Shown in pieces: positions 1-7,203 of a stretch of 26,122 nt of DNA. The translations under genes and the position numbers were made by a program. Position 1 is the stretch's first letter, and every line of letters starts with the position of its first letter. This DNA is from JBAYST01 sp041676005. GTDB lineage: Bacteria > Bacillota_I > Bacilli_A > RFN20 > CAG-826. The stretch is taken from the NCBI GenBank assembly GCA_041676005.1, contig JBAYST010000009.1, forward strand, positions 1-26,122, written 5' to 3'. The notes below the pieces were generated by a model that worked only from the letters and a program-made list of their open reading frames with translations, had not been told where the DNA came from and did not search any database.

Positions 1-1
1 C

Positions 2-706
2 TTAAAATCTCCTTTTAAAAATGAACAATTGTTACTTTTGGTCGCTCCTAAAGTTTCGACCAAGTATTTAAAAAGAGCGGAATCTTATGAAGAAATCGCT
101 CGCTATATCAAAACTTTTGTTTCGCACAAAGTCGGAAACTATATGATTTATGCTCCGAGTTATGAATACCAAGAGAAAATTTATCCATTTTTGAGTGAAG
201 ATAAAAATTACCAACTCATTCTCCAAAGAAAAGAGATGGATGACGAAGAGAAAGAAAATTTCATCAAGCAGTTCGTCCCCAATCCAAAAAAGACGACGAT
301 TGGTTTTGCGATTATCGGGGGTTCGTTTGCAGAAGGAATCGATCTCGTCGAAGATCGTTTAATCGGAGCGGTGATCATCGGTGTTGGCCTCCCAAAAATA
401 AATTTCGAAAGCGATCAAATTGCAAAGCACTTCAATGAACGAGGCCTACCTGGAAAAGATTACGCTTATACTTATCCAGGAATGAATAAAGTGATGCAAG
501 CTGTCGGAAGAGTGATCAGAGGTGAGAAAGACCGTGGAGCAGTGCTTTTGGTCGATGAAAGATATATGCAGAGCCAATATCAAGACTTGTTTAAGAAAGA
601 ATGGAGTGATTACCGCGTCGTTTTTAACGACGATGAATTAGAAGATGAACTGCAAACATTTTTCATCAATGATGATAAAACTAATGCTAACAAAGGTCAG
701 TTGTAA
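2..706 (+). CDS. DinG-family ATP-dependent DNA helicase, C-terminal part (5' end outside window)
   Basis: Only the 3' part is present. The reading frame is open to the left edge, so the first internal start-like codon (TTG at 29) is not the true start. The visible protein is the second RecA-like domain of an XPD/DinG superfamily 2 helicase. It contains SPF near the left edge, the motif V region AEGIDL, and motif VI as QAVGRVIRGEKDRG followed by VLLVDERY. These residues bind and hydrolyse ATP at the domain interface. The family unwinds DNA 5' to 3' and acts on damaged or RNA-containing duplexes. The Fe-S and Walker A parts lie outside the window, so DinG cannot be told from YoaA-like or exonuclease-fused forms. 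The gene ends in TAA 15 bases before lepA. Confidence 0.88.
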   Translation, partial: LKSPFKNEQLLLLVAPKVSTKYLKRAESYEEIARYIKTFVSHKVGNYMIYAPSYEYQEKIYPFLSEDKNYQLILQRKEMDDEEKENFIKQFVPNPKKTTIGFAIIGGSFAEGIDLVEDRLIGAVIIGVGLPKINFESDQIAKHFNERGLPGKDYAYTYPGMNKVMQAVGRVIRGEKDRGAVLLVDERYMQSQYQDLFKKEWSDYRVVFNDDELEDELQTFFINDDKTNANKGQL

Positions 707-721
707 TAATATATTAGAGTT

Positions 722-2530
722 ATGAGCTCCCCACAAAACAAAATTCGAAATTTTTCTATCATCGCGCATATCGATCACGGTAAGTCCACTTTAGCGGATC
801 GAATTTTATCTTTGACTGGCGCAATCGAACAAAGAGAAATGAAAGAGCAACTCCTCGACTCGATGGAATTAGAAAGAGAGCGAGGGATTACGATCAAATT
901 AAACGCTGTCACTTTGAAGTATAAGGCCAAAGATGGCGACGAATATATTTTCAATCTCATCGACACTCCAGGGCATGTTGATTTTGCCTATGAGGTATCT
1001 CGCTCACTTGCAGCATGTGAAGGAGCGATTCTCGTCGTTGACGCAACGCAAGGAGTTGAAGCGCAGACATTGGCAAATGTCTATCTCGCCGTTGACAATA
1101 ATTTAGAAATAGTCCCTGTCATCAACAAAGTTGATTTGCCTAGTGCGATGCCCGAACTCGTCAAAGAAGAAATCGAACAGAGAATCGGCATTTCATCTGC
1201 TCAAGCCGTAGAGATAAGCGCTAAAACCGGAGCAAACATCGAACAGGTTTTAGAAAATATCGTCAAATATATTCCGGCTCCATCTGGAGATGAAAACGGT
1301 CCTTTAAAAGCTTTAATCTTCGATAGTTATTATGATTCTTATCGAGGAGTTATCATTTTGATTCGGGTTTTTGATGGGAGTGTCAAAGTCGGCGATCACA
1401 TCAAATTGATGGCGTCAAAAAAAGATTATTACGTGACCGAAGTTGGAATGCGCTCGCCACGAGAAATCAAACTTGACGAGCTTTCCGCTGGTGAAGTCGG
1501 ATATTTATGCGCCCAAATCAAAGACATCAAAGATGTGCGGCCAGGAGAAACAGTCACTTCTTTTGATCATCCAACTCCGCATGCTCTTCCTGGTTATCGC
1601 AAAATGAATCCTATGGTTTACTGTGGACTTTATCCAGTCGATAACGATGATTATAGCGATTTAAAAGAAGCTTTGGATAAACTTTGTTTAAACGATTCTT
1701 CTTTACAATATACACTCGAATCTTCACAAGCTCTTGGCTTTGGATTCAGATGTGGTTTTTTAGGTCTTCTCCATATGGATATCATTCAAGAAAGATTAGA
1801 ACGAGAATATGGACTAAACTTAATTTTAACCGCGCCGAGCGTCATTTATCACGTCTACACAAGCGATGGAAAAATGTTAGAACTCGAAAATCCGAGTGAT
1901 CTTCCAGATCTTTCGAGCGTTTTAAGAATTGAAGAACCTTACGTTAAAGCAGCGATTATGTCTCCAAAAGAATATGTCGGTCCGATTATGGAATTATGTC
2001 AATCGAGGAGGGGGATTTATCAAGACCTCGAATACTTTGACGAGACAAGAACTATTATCACTTATGAAATTCCTCTTTCTGAAATCATCTTTAATTTCTT
2101 CGATAAATTAAAATCTTATACGAAGGGTTATGCATCTTTGGATTACGAATTGAGCAAATACAAACCGGGAAATTTGGTGAAATTAGACATTCTTTTAAAT
2201 GCTCAACCAATCGATGCTCTGTCTTCAATCATCCATCGTAATGATGGATATAATCGAGGTCTAGCGATTATCCAAAGATTAAAAAGAATCATCCCTAAAC
2301 AACAATTTGAAATTCCAGTTCAAGCTGCAATTGGGGGAAAGGTCATTGCGCGAGTCGACATTAAAGCAGTCCGAAAAGACGTCCTTGCTAAATGCTATGG
2401 AGGAGATATCTCAAGAAAGAAAAAACTCCTTGAAAAGCAAAAGGAAGGTAAGAAGAGAATGAAGAAAATCGGATCAGTCGAAGTTCCGCAAGAAGGATTC
2501 ATGGCCATTCTCGGTCTAGATGACAATTAG
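722..2530 (+). CDS. lepA: Elongation factor 4 (LepA), ribosome back-translocating GTPase
   Basis: This is a full-length (602 aa) translational GTPase. The G motifs are all present: AHIDHGKSTL near residue 15, RGITIK in switch I, DTPGHVDF in switch II, and NKVDLP. The C-terminal domain typical of LepA follows, with the YKPGNLVKLDIL and RKDVLAKCYGGDISRKKKLLEKQKEGKKRMK regions represented at its end. EF4 acts on stalled or mis-translocated ribosomes and aids 30S biogenesis and translation under stress. Placement upstream of hemW and hrcA is the standard Firmicutes order. No good Shine-Dalgarno sequence precedes the ATG; only a T/A-rich stretch lies between it and the preceding stop. The start is nevertheless secure because the family N-terminus begins just before the G1 motif. 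Confidence 0.98.
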   Translation: MSSPQNKIRNFSIIAHIDHGKSTLADRILSLTGAIEQREMKEQLLDSMELERERGITIKLNAVTLKYKAKDGDEYIFNLIDTPGHVDFAYEVSRSLAACEGAILVVDATQGVEAQTLANVYLAVDNNLEIVPVINKVDLPSAMPELVKEEIEQRIGISSAQAVEISAKTGANIEQVLENIVKYIPAPSGDENGPLKALIFDSYYDSYRGVIILIRVFDGSVKVGDHIKLMASKKDYYVTEVGMRSPREIKLDELSAGEVGYLCAQIKDIKDVRPGETVTSFDHPTPHALPGYRKMNPMVYCGLYPVDNDDYSDLKEALDKLCLNDSSLQYTLESSQALGFGFRCGFLGLLHMDIIQERLEREYGLNLILTAPSVIYHVYTSDGKMLELENPSDLPDLSSVLRIEEPYVKAAIMSPKEYVGPIMELCQSRRGIYQDLEYFDETRTIITYEIPLSEIIFNFFDKLKSYTKGYASLDYELSKYKPGNLVKLDILLNAQPIDALSSIIHRNDGYNRGLAIIQRLKRIIPKQQFEIPVQAAIGGKVIARVDIKAVRKDVLAKCYGGDISRKKKLLEKQKEGKKRMKKIGSVEVPQEGFMAILGLDDN

Positions 2531-2549
2531 TAGTTTTTTAGTATTTTTA

Positions 2550-2578
2550 TTGCGCTAATTTAGAAACTTTTATAAAAT
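2550..2578 (+). promoter_or_regulatory. Possible promoter of the Fic-like gene
   Basis: TTGCGC (2550-2555) and TAAAAT (2573-2578) are 17 bases apart in the 64-base gap after lepA. A ribosome binding site (GAGGT, 2584-2588) and the ATG at 2595 follow. The -35 box is weak, so this is tentative. Confidence 0.4.
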
Positions 2579-2594
2579 AAAGCGAGGTAATAAT

Positions 2595-4028
2595 ATGGCA
2601 AACAATGATTTAGCAATTCGCTTTACCGAAGATAAATATGCGACCAAGAACGAAGTCGCTAAGGAACTCAAAACTCCTTTGGTCGATTCTTTTTGGAAAG
2701 TCATCACGGATTATCGCGCTTTTTTCACTCGGCCTTTGACTTTAAAATCTCTCGATGGAACCTCGTTTTTTTATTGCGGTTCACAGACGATAGGCGGAAC
2801 GATCAATCAACTTGAGGCTAAATTAGTCAAACTATTTTCTAAATATACGAATCTCAATTTTAAAAATGGAGACATTCGCTTATTCAACTTAAAATGCGAT
2901 ATAGAATCTTTAAATGCCATCGCTCGTAAGCACGGTCTAGAAGTCGATGATAATTATTTGAGAAGTTTACTCGATGATAAAGTGACTTCGATCGCTAGTA
3001 GTCATGCTGTATTAGCAAACTATGCTAAAGCACTTAAGGAAGCTCACCGAATTTTTTCTACTCCGATCACTGAAGATTTTCTTGCTAACATCTATTTGAA
3101 ATTGACCGGAAGCAAGGAACTGATTTCTTTTTACCGGACTAAAAACGATAGCAATCCGGAAAACAAAATCGTCATCGACCGGCTTTACACTTCTGCGCCT
3201 TTTGAAACGATTGAGCCGATGATGAATAACCTATTCAATTTCTTAGCGATGTCTAACCAGAGCATGATCGTCAAAGCTTTTGCAGCTTACTATTTTATTA
3301 ACTTTGTGAAACCATTTGAAAACAATAACGATGAACTCGCTTTAATTTTATTAAAGACGATTCTCGCCCATAGTGAAATCGATGAACTCGCTTTATATAT
3401 TCCTTTAGAAAAATTGTTGAGTGATAAGCAAGAGATCATCGCTAAAATTTTTATCGAGGTTCAAAAGACAAATGATATCACCTACTTTTTAGATTATGGT
3501 TTCAAAGTTTTAGATGAAGCATTAGATCATTGCTTAGAAGAAATTAATAATTTAGATGCTCTAGCTTTGAAAGAAGATTATTTTCATGAAGCAAAAGTCG
3601 AAGCTGGAAACCTCTCTCTTTTTGACGAAGAAGATGTTATTTTAGATGAACCTGCCGAAGAGAAAATCGAGGAACCAGAAGTTAAAAAACTCGAACCAAT
3701 TAAAGAAACTGTAAAAATTGAAACCGCTAAAGAAGGAGTGGGTGAACTCGCTTTATCGATCAATCTTCCTTACCTAGATGAAAAAGACGCGACAAGACTC
3801 GAAGAGCACTTGCTCGAACTCGATCCGGAATTAAAACGAGGACAAGCATATTTTTATGCTCGACATTGTACGATTGGAAAGCGTTATACTATAAGTCAAT
3901 TCAAAAAAGCGCTCGGCTGTGCTTATGAGACAGCGAGAACTTCAATGGATTCTTTAGCAAGACTTGGTTATTATCGTCAAGAGATGATAAAAAACAAAAA
4001 AGTCTACACTCCGATTTCGAAAAAATAA
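2595..4028 (+). CDS. Fic-fold protein with degenerate active site and C-terminal winged helix
   Basis: This 477 aa protein has the layout of a Fic (Fido-fold) AMP-transferase. Residues 130-180 resemble the Fic helices that lead to the conserved G/S-x-[YF]-R segment (FYRTKND near 179), and APFETIEPMMNNLFNFL (201-217) resembles the helix before the active site. The motif expected as HPFxxGNGR reads KPFENNNDE at 239-247. The catalytic His is Lys, both glycines are gone, and the anion-binding Arg is Glu. A Glu/Lys-rich linker (about 345-385) leads to a winged-helix-like end (about 420-475, ISQFKKALGCAYETARTSM). AMP transfer by the usual mechanism is therefore unlikely. It may be a scaffold, a DNA-binding regulator or a pseudoenzyme. 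It has its own ribosome binding site (GAGGT) and lies between lepA and hemW. The family assignment rests on pattern recognition only. Confidence 0.62.
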   Translation: MANNDLAIRFTEDKYATKNEVAKELKTPLVDSFWKVITDYRAFFTRPLTLKSLDGTSFFYCGSQTIGGTINQLEAKLVKLFSKYTNLNFKNGDIRLFNLKCDIESLNAIARKHGLEVDDNYLRSLLDDKVTSIASSHAVLANYAKALKEAHRIFSTPITEDFLANIYLKLTGSKELISFYRTKNDSNPENKIVIDRLYTSAPFETIEPMMNNLFNFLAMSNQSMIVKAFAAYYFINFVKPFENNNDELALILLKTILAHSEIDELALYIPLEKLLSDKQEIIAKIFIEVQKTNDITYFLDYGFKVLDEALDHCLEEINNLDALALKEDYFHEAKVEAGNLSLFDEEDVILDEPAEEKIEEPEVKKLEPIKETVKIETAKEGVGELALSINLPYLDEKDATRLEEHLLELDPELKRGQAYFYARHCTIGKRYTISQFKKALGCAYETARTSMDSLARLGYYRQEMIKNKKVYTPISKK

Positions 4029-4045
4029 AAAGGAAAAAATAAATT

Positions 4046-4300
4046 ATGTTTAACATTCTAGCCGCTCTTGATCAATCCGTGATTATCTTACTCATCATTT
4101 TGGGAGTTTCTGCTGTCATCGCCATCGTCTCGTATATTCTTTATCGCGTTCTTCATCTAAAAATCAAAGATTCTGAGATCAAAGATGAAAAAGATATCGC
4201 CAAAGAAGAGCTCGATCGAATTTTAGAACCGATCGAAGATGAAGAACTTTCAAAAAAAGTCGCTGAATATGACGATGAAGAAGAAAATAAAGAAAAATAA
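4046..4300 (+). CDS. Small single-pass membrane protein with acidic tail, unknown function
   Basis: An 84 aa protein. Residues about 11-37 form one strongly hydrophobic segment (QSVIILLIILGVSAVIAIVS), followed by a charged tail (38-84) rich in Glu, Asp and Lys and likely helical. There is no signal peptidase site, so an N-terminal anchor with a cytoplasmic tail is likely. AAGGAAAA lies before the ATG, and only 17 bases separate it from the Fic-like gene. Its 3' end overlaps the start of hemW in another frame, so the three genes are probably co-transcribed. I do not recognise the family. The protein could be an anchor or partner for the upstream protein, which is inference only. Confidence 0.7.
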   Translation: MFNILAALDQSVIILLIILGVSAVIAIVSYILYRVLHLKIKDSEIKDEKDIAKEELDRILEPIEDEELSKKVAEYDDEEENKEK

Positions 4301-5393
4301 TTCTCGACCATCTGCCTTATATATCCATATTCCGTTTTGCAATCATCTCTGTAATTACTGTGATTTTTGTAAAGTGGAATATTTTCGTCATTGGGCGAAA
4401 GATTATCTCAAAGAATTATTTAAAGAACTCGATTCTCATAACATAAAATCGTTAAAAACGATTTACATCGGTGGAGGAACGCCAACTGCTCTAGATGATG
4501 ATTTATTCGAGGAACTCTTAAAACGCGTCTTTAGCTACCTAAATGGGGTAAAAGAATACACAATCGAAGCTAATGTTGAAAGTTTGACGGAGAGAAAACT
4601 CCAATTGATGAAAAAATACGGGGTGAATCGTCTCTCGCTTGGTGTCGAGTCGACGGATGAGACGGTTTTAAAAGCGATCAATCGAAAGCACACGTATGCA
4701 GATATTAAAAAGATAATCCCGCTAGCGCGCTCATATGGATTTGACAACATCAATGTCGATTTGATTATGGGTTTACCAAACACAACCCTCGAAGATCTAA
4801 AAAAGGACATCGAGCGAATTCTTCTCCTTGAGGTCGAACACATTTCTACTTATTCATTGATCATTGAAAAGAATACAATTTTTTATCACCAAAACATCAA
4901 AAGGAAAACCGATGAAGAAGAACGAGCAGAATACGATTTAGTACACAAAATGTTGACCGAACACGGTTTTTTACACTATGAAATTTCAAACTTTGCAAAA
5001 CCCGGCAAGAAAAGTGCTCACAATCTCACATATTGGAAAAACGAACAATATTATGGAGTCGGTTTAGGAGCGGCGGGATATCTAAATGGAAGGCGCTATC
5101 AAAATACTCGCGGAATCACTTCATATTTAAGAGGAAAAAGAATTCTTGAAAGCGAAGAGATTACACCTTTTGAAGATGAAGAATATTTTATCATCTTAAA
5201 TTTACGGACAAGCGATGGAATTGACGATGAACTATTTTTTCAAAAATTCGGACATTCTTTCATCGAAACCTATCGTGCTAAAATTGCAGAATTTGTCGAT
5301 AATGAAAGTTTAATTTTAAAAGACAAAACTATTTATCTGAGTTACAAAGGGATGATGATTTTGGATTTTATTCTTTTAAAAATCTTAAATTGA
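4275..5393 (+). CDS. hemW: HemW-like radical SAM protein (heme chaperone family)
   Basis: A radical SAM enzyme of the HemN/HemW family, 372 aa from this start. YIHIPF is followed by the 4Fe-4S cluster motif CxxxCxxC (C22, C26, C29 from this start), then DFC. GGGTPT and the NLTYWKNEQYYGVGLGAAG block typical of HemW are present, as is a short C-terminal HemW domain. HemW carries heme to respiratory proteins and is not a coproporphyrinogen oxidase; older annotations as oxygen-independent coproporphyrinogen oxidase are usually wrong. The start is uncertain. ATGs at 4239, 4269 and 4275 are in frame, none has a clear Shine-Dalgarno sequence, and all overlap the preceding gene. I chose the one closest to YIHIPF. 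It ends in TGA. Position before hrcA matches Bacillus. Confidence 0.9.
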   Translation: MKKKIKKNNSRPSALYIHIPFCNHLCNYCDFCKVEYFRHWAKDYLKELFKELDSHNIKSLKTIYIGGGTPTALDDDLFEELLKRVFSYLNGVKEYTIEANVESLTERKLQLMKKYGVNRLSLGVESTDETVLKAINRKHTYADIKKIIPLARSYGFDNINVDLIMGLPNTTLEDLKKDIERILLLEVEHISTYSLIIEKNTIFYHQNIKRKTDEEERAEYDLVHKMLTEHGFLHYEISNFAKPGKKSAHNLTYWKNEQYYGVGLGAAGYLNGRRYQNTRGITSYLRGKRILESEEITPFEDEEYFIILNLRTSDGIDDELFFQKFGHSFIETYRAKIAEFVDNESLILKDKTIYLSYKGMMILDFILLKILN

Positions 5394-5452
5394 CAATTAT
5401 AACGACAAAAAAAACATAGACCGGGTCTAAATAATAATATTTTTGCGCAAAA

Positions 5453-5479
5453 TTAGCACTTAAGAGTTGACAGTGCTAT
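5453..5479 (+). promoter_or_regulatory. CIRCE operator 1 (HrcA binding site)
   Basis: An inverted repeat TTAGCACTT-N9-CAGTGCTAT matches the CIRCE consensus TTAGCACTC-N9-GAGTGCTAA at 15 of 18 arm positions. The -35 box (TTGACA, 5467-5472) lies inside it, so bound HrcA would block RNA polymerase. Confidence 0.92.
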
Positions 5480-5496
5480 TTTTTCCGTTATAAAAT
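5467..5496 (+). promoter_or_regulatory. Sigma-A promoter of the hrcA-grpE-dnaK-dnaJ operon
   Basis: The -35 is a perfect TTGACA (5467-5472). The -10 is TATAAA at 5489-5494 (16-base spacer) or TAAAAT at 5491-5496 (18-base spacer). Transcription should start near 5501, inside the second CIRCE element. Confidence 0.85.
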
Positions 5497-5497
5497 G

Positions 5498-5524
5498 TTA
5501 TCACTCAACGGAAAGGAGTGCCAA
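5498..5524 (+). promoter_or_regulatory. CIRCE operator 2, overlapping the transcription start and the hrcA ribosome binding site
   Basis: A second inverted repeat TTATCACTC-N9-GAGTGCCAA matches the CIRCE consensus at 16 of 18 arm positions. Its right arm contains the ribosome binding site AAAGGAGTG (5512-5520), 14 bases before the hrcA ATG, which is longer than usual spacing. In RNA the arms CACTC and GAGTG could pair and hide that site. Confidence 0.88.
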
Positions 5525-5534
5525 AGAAGAGTTT

Positions 5535-6584
5535 ATGATTCTCAATCGTCGTGATCGAATTTTAAAACATATCGTCGAGCATTTTATCAAAACTGCACAA
5601 CCTGTTGGTTCGCAGACTTTAATCGATGAATATCATCTACCTTATAGTGGTGCAACTCTTCGTAACGAGATGCTCAATCTTGAACAAGCGGGTTTTTTAG
5701 AAAAAGCCCACATCTCAAGTGGAAGAATTCCTTCTAGCGATGGTTACCGCTTTTATTGTGAACATCTGCGCGATAGAGAAGTCGGAGAAGACTTCAAACT
5801 CAATTTGCAGAGAGTTCTCGATGAACAAGCGAAGTCGATTGAAGATGTGATCAAAGAAAGCTCTCAAATTCTTTCGCATATGACTTCTTTGGTTTCGGTC
5901 GTTTTAGGACCTAGAACTAAAGAAGAACGTCTTGCGAGCATTCAACTTGTCCCGTTGAGCGAAAAAACCGCGACAGTGGTCTTTGTCACCAATCGAGGTT
6001 ATGTCGAAAATAAAACGTTTGTCATTTCAGAGCAGATGTCGATGAATGAAGTCGCAAAATATTTAAAAATATTCAGCGACCGACTCGTCGGAACCCCAAT
6101 TCATGATCTGATTGAGAAAATGGAAGCCATTAAACCGATTATCAATGGTTTTGCCCTTGATCACGAGGTCATTTACAAGGCTCTTTTTGAAGTATTTGTT
6201 CGTTTTGCTAATGAAAGACTTTCATTATACGGACAAAGAGAATTATTCAATCAACCTGAATTTTCTAAAGATGCCGAGCAAATCAAAAAGTTCATCAATC
6301 TTCTTGAATCACCTCAAAATCTTCTCGCTTTAGAAAAAAATGCTGATCGAGACTATAAAGAAGGCAATATTTCGATTCATATCGGAAGTGTAAACGAAGA
6401 TGATCCGGACGTTTCGATTGTCTCTGCGAAAATCAACTTCGGCAATGAACCCGGAACGATTTCGATTTTAGGCCCGACCCGAATGGATTATGACAAGGTA
6501 GTCAGTTCTCTTGAATACTTTGCAAAAGAATTAGACAAATATTTTGGAAATGAGGAGGAAACACGTGAGCGAAGAAAAAAATAG
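5535..6584 (+). CDS. hrcA: Heat-inducible transcription repressor HrcA
   Basis: A 349 aa protein of normal HrcA length. The N-terminal winged helix (about 1-70: RILKHIVEHFIKTAQPVGSQTL, LRNEMLNLEQAGFLEKAHISSGRIPSSDGYRFY when read as blocks) is well conserved. The C-terminal GAF-like and dimerisation region ends in SILGPTRMDYDKVVSSLEY. HrcA represses dnaK and groE operons by binding CIRCE and needs GroEL to fold, which links repression to chaperone availability. Two CIRCE copies precede this gene, so autoregulation of the whole operon is expected. The gene overlaps grpE by 20 bases, and the grpE ribosome binding site lies inside hrcA, which suggests translational coupling. Confidence 0.97.
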   Translation: MILNRRDRILKHIVEHFIKTAQPVGSQTLIDEYHLPYSGATLRNEMLNLEQAGFLEKAHISSGRIPSSDGYRFYCEHLRDREVGEDFKLNLQRVLDEQAKSIEDVIKESSQILSHMTSLVSVVLGPRTKEERLASIQLVPLSEKTATVVFVTNRGYVENKTFVISEQMSMNEVAKYLKIFSDRLVGTPIHDLIEKMEAIKPIINGFALDHEVIYKALFEVFVRFANERLSLYGQRELFNQPEFSKDAEQIKKFINLLESPQNLLALEKNADRDYKEGNISIHIGSVNEDDPDVSIVSAKINFGNEPGTISILGPTRMDYDKVVSSLEYFAKELDKYFGNEEETRERRKK

Positions 6585-7182
6585 AAAAGAAAACGGATGT
6601 CCGAATTGCGAACACGAGCAAATTAAAGAAGAATTGGATGTCAAAAAAAGGATCAAGGAAAAATTAGAGAGGAAAGATGAAGAAATCGAAAGCTTAAAAA
6701 AAGAAGTTGATCGTTATAAAAATGAATACTATCGAGCATTTGCGGATACCCAAAATCTTCGCAAAAACCTGGAAAGAGATCATCGCGACGCACTTAAATA
6801 TCGCTCAGAAGGATTTTTGGAAAAGCTTCTTCCGGTCATCGATTCATTCAATATCGCCTTAAAAACAAAACCCGAAGATCCGGTTCTTAAAAACTATCTC
6901 AAAGGATTTGAATTCATCTATAGCAATATCTTAGAAGCTCTTCAATCCGAAGGAGTAGTGGAAATCGATCCAAAAATTGGAGACAAACTCAATACGAACA
7001 CCATGCACGCAGTCGACGTGGAAGAAAAAGAAGGACCGCCTGATCTAGTCACGAAAGTTTATTCACTAGGAATGAAACTTCACGACAAAGTCATTAGACC
7101 AGCGATGGTCGTCGTTTCAAAACCACCGACTATAAAAGAAACAAACGAAGGTAATAATGCATCAGAAAAACTCGATGCTTAA
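6565..7182 (+). CDS. grpE: GrpE nucleotide exchange factor for DnaK
   Basis: 205 aa from a GTG start placed 6 bases after AGGAGG (6553-6558). A longer frame from TTG at 6544 has no such site. The N-terminal half is a long charged coiled coil (residues about 20-80), followed by the conserved RAFADTQNLRKN region and the C-terminal beta domain (DPKIGDKLNTNTMHAV, VYSLGMKLHDKVIRPAMVVV in part). GrpE releases ADP from DnaK and acts as a thermosensor. The start of the protein has an unusual CPNCEH (C12, C15, H18) ahead of the coiled coil. Part of the hrcA operon, 21 bases before dnaK. Confidence 0.96.
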   Translation: MSEEKNRKENGCPNCEHEQIKEELDVKKRIKEKLERKDEEIESLKKEVDRYKNEYYRAFADTQNLRKNLERDHRDALKYRSEGFLEKLLPVIDSFNIALKTKPEDPVLKNYLKGFEFIYSNILEALQSEGVVEIDPKIGDKLNTNTMHAVDVEEKEGPPDLVTKVYSLGMKLHDKVIRPAMVVVSKPPTIKETNEGNNASEKLDA

Positions 7183-7203
7183 TAAAAAAAGGAGAAAAAT
7201 ATT

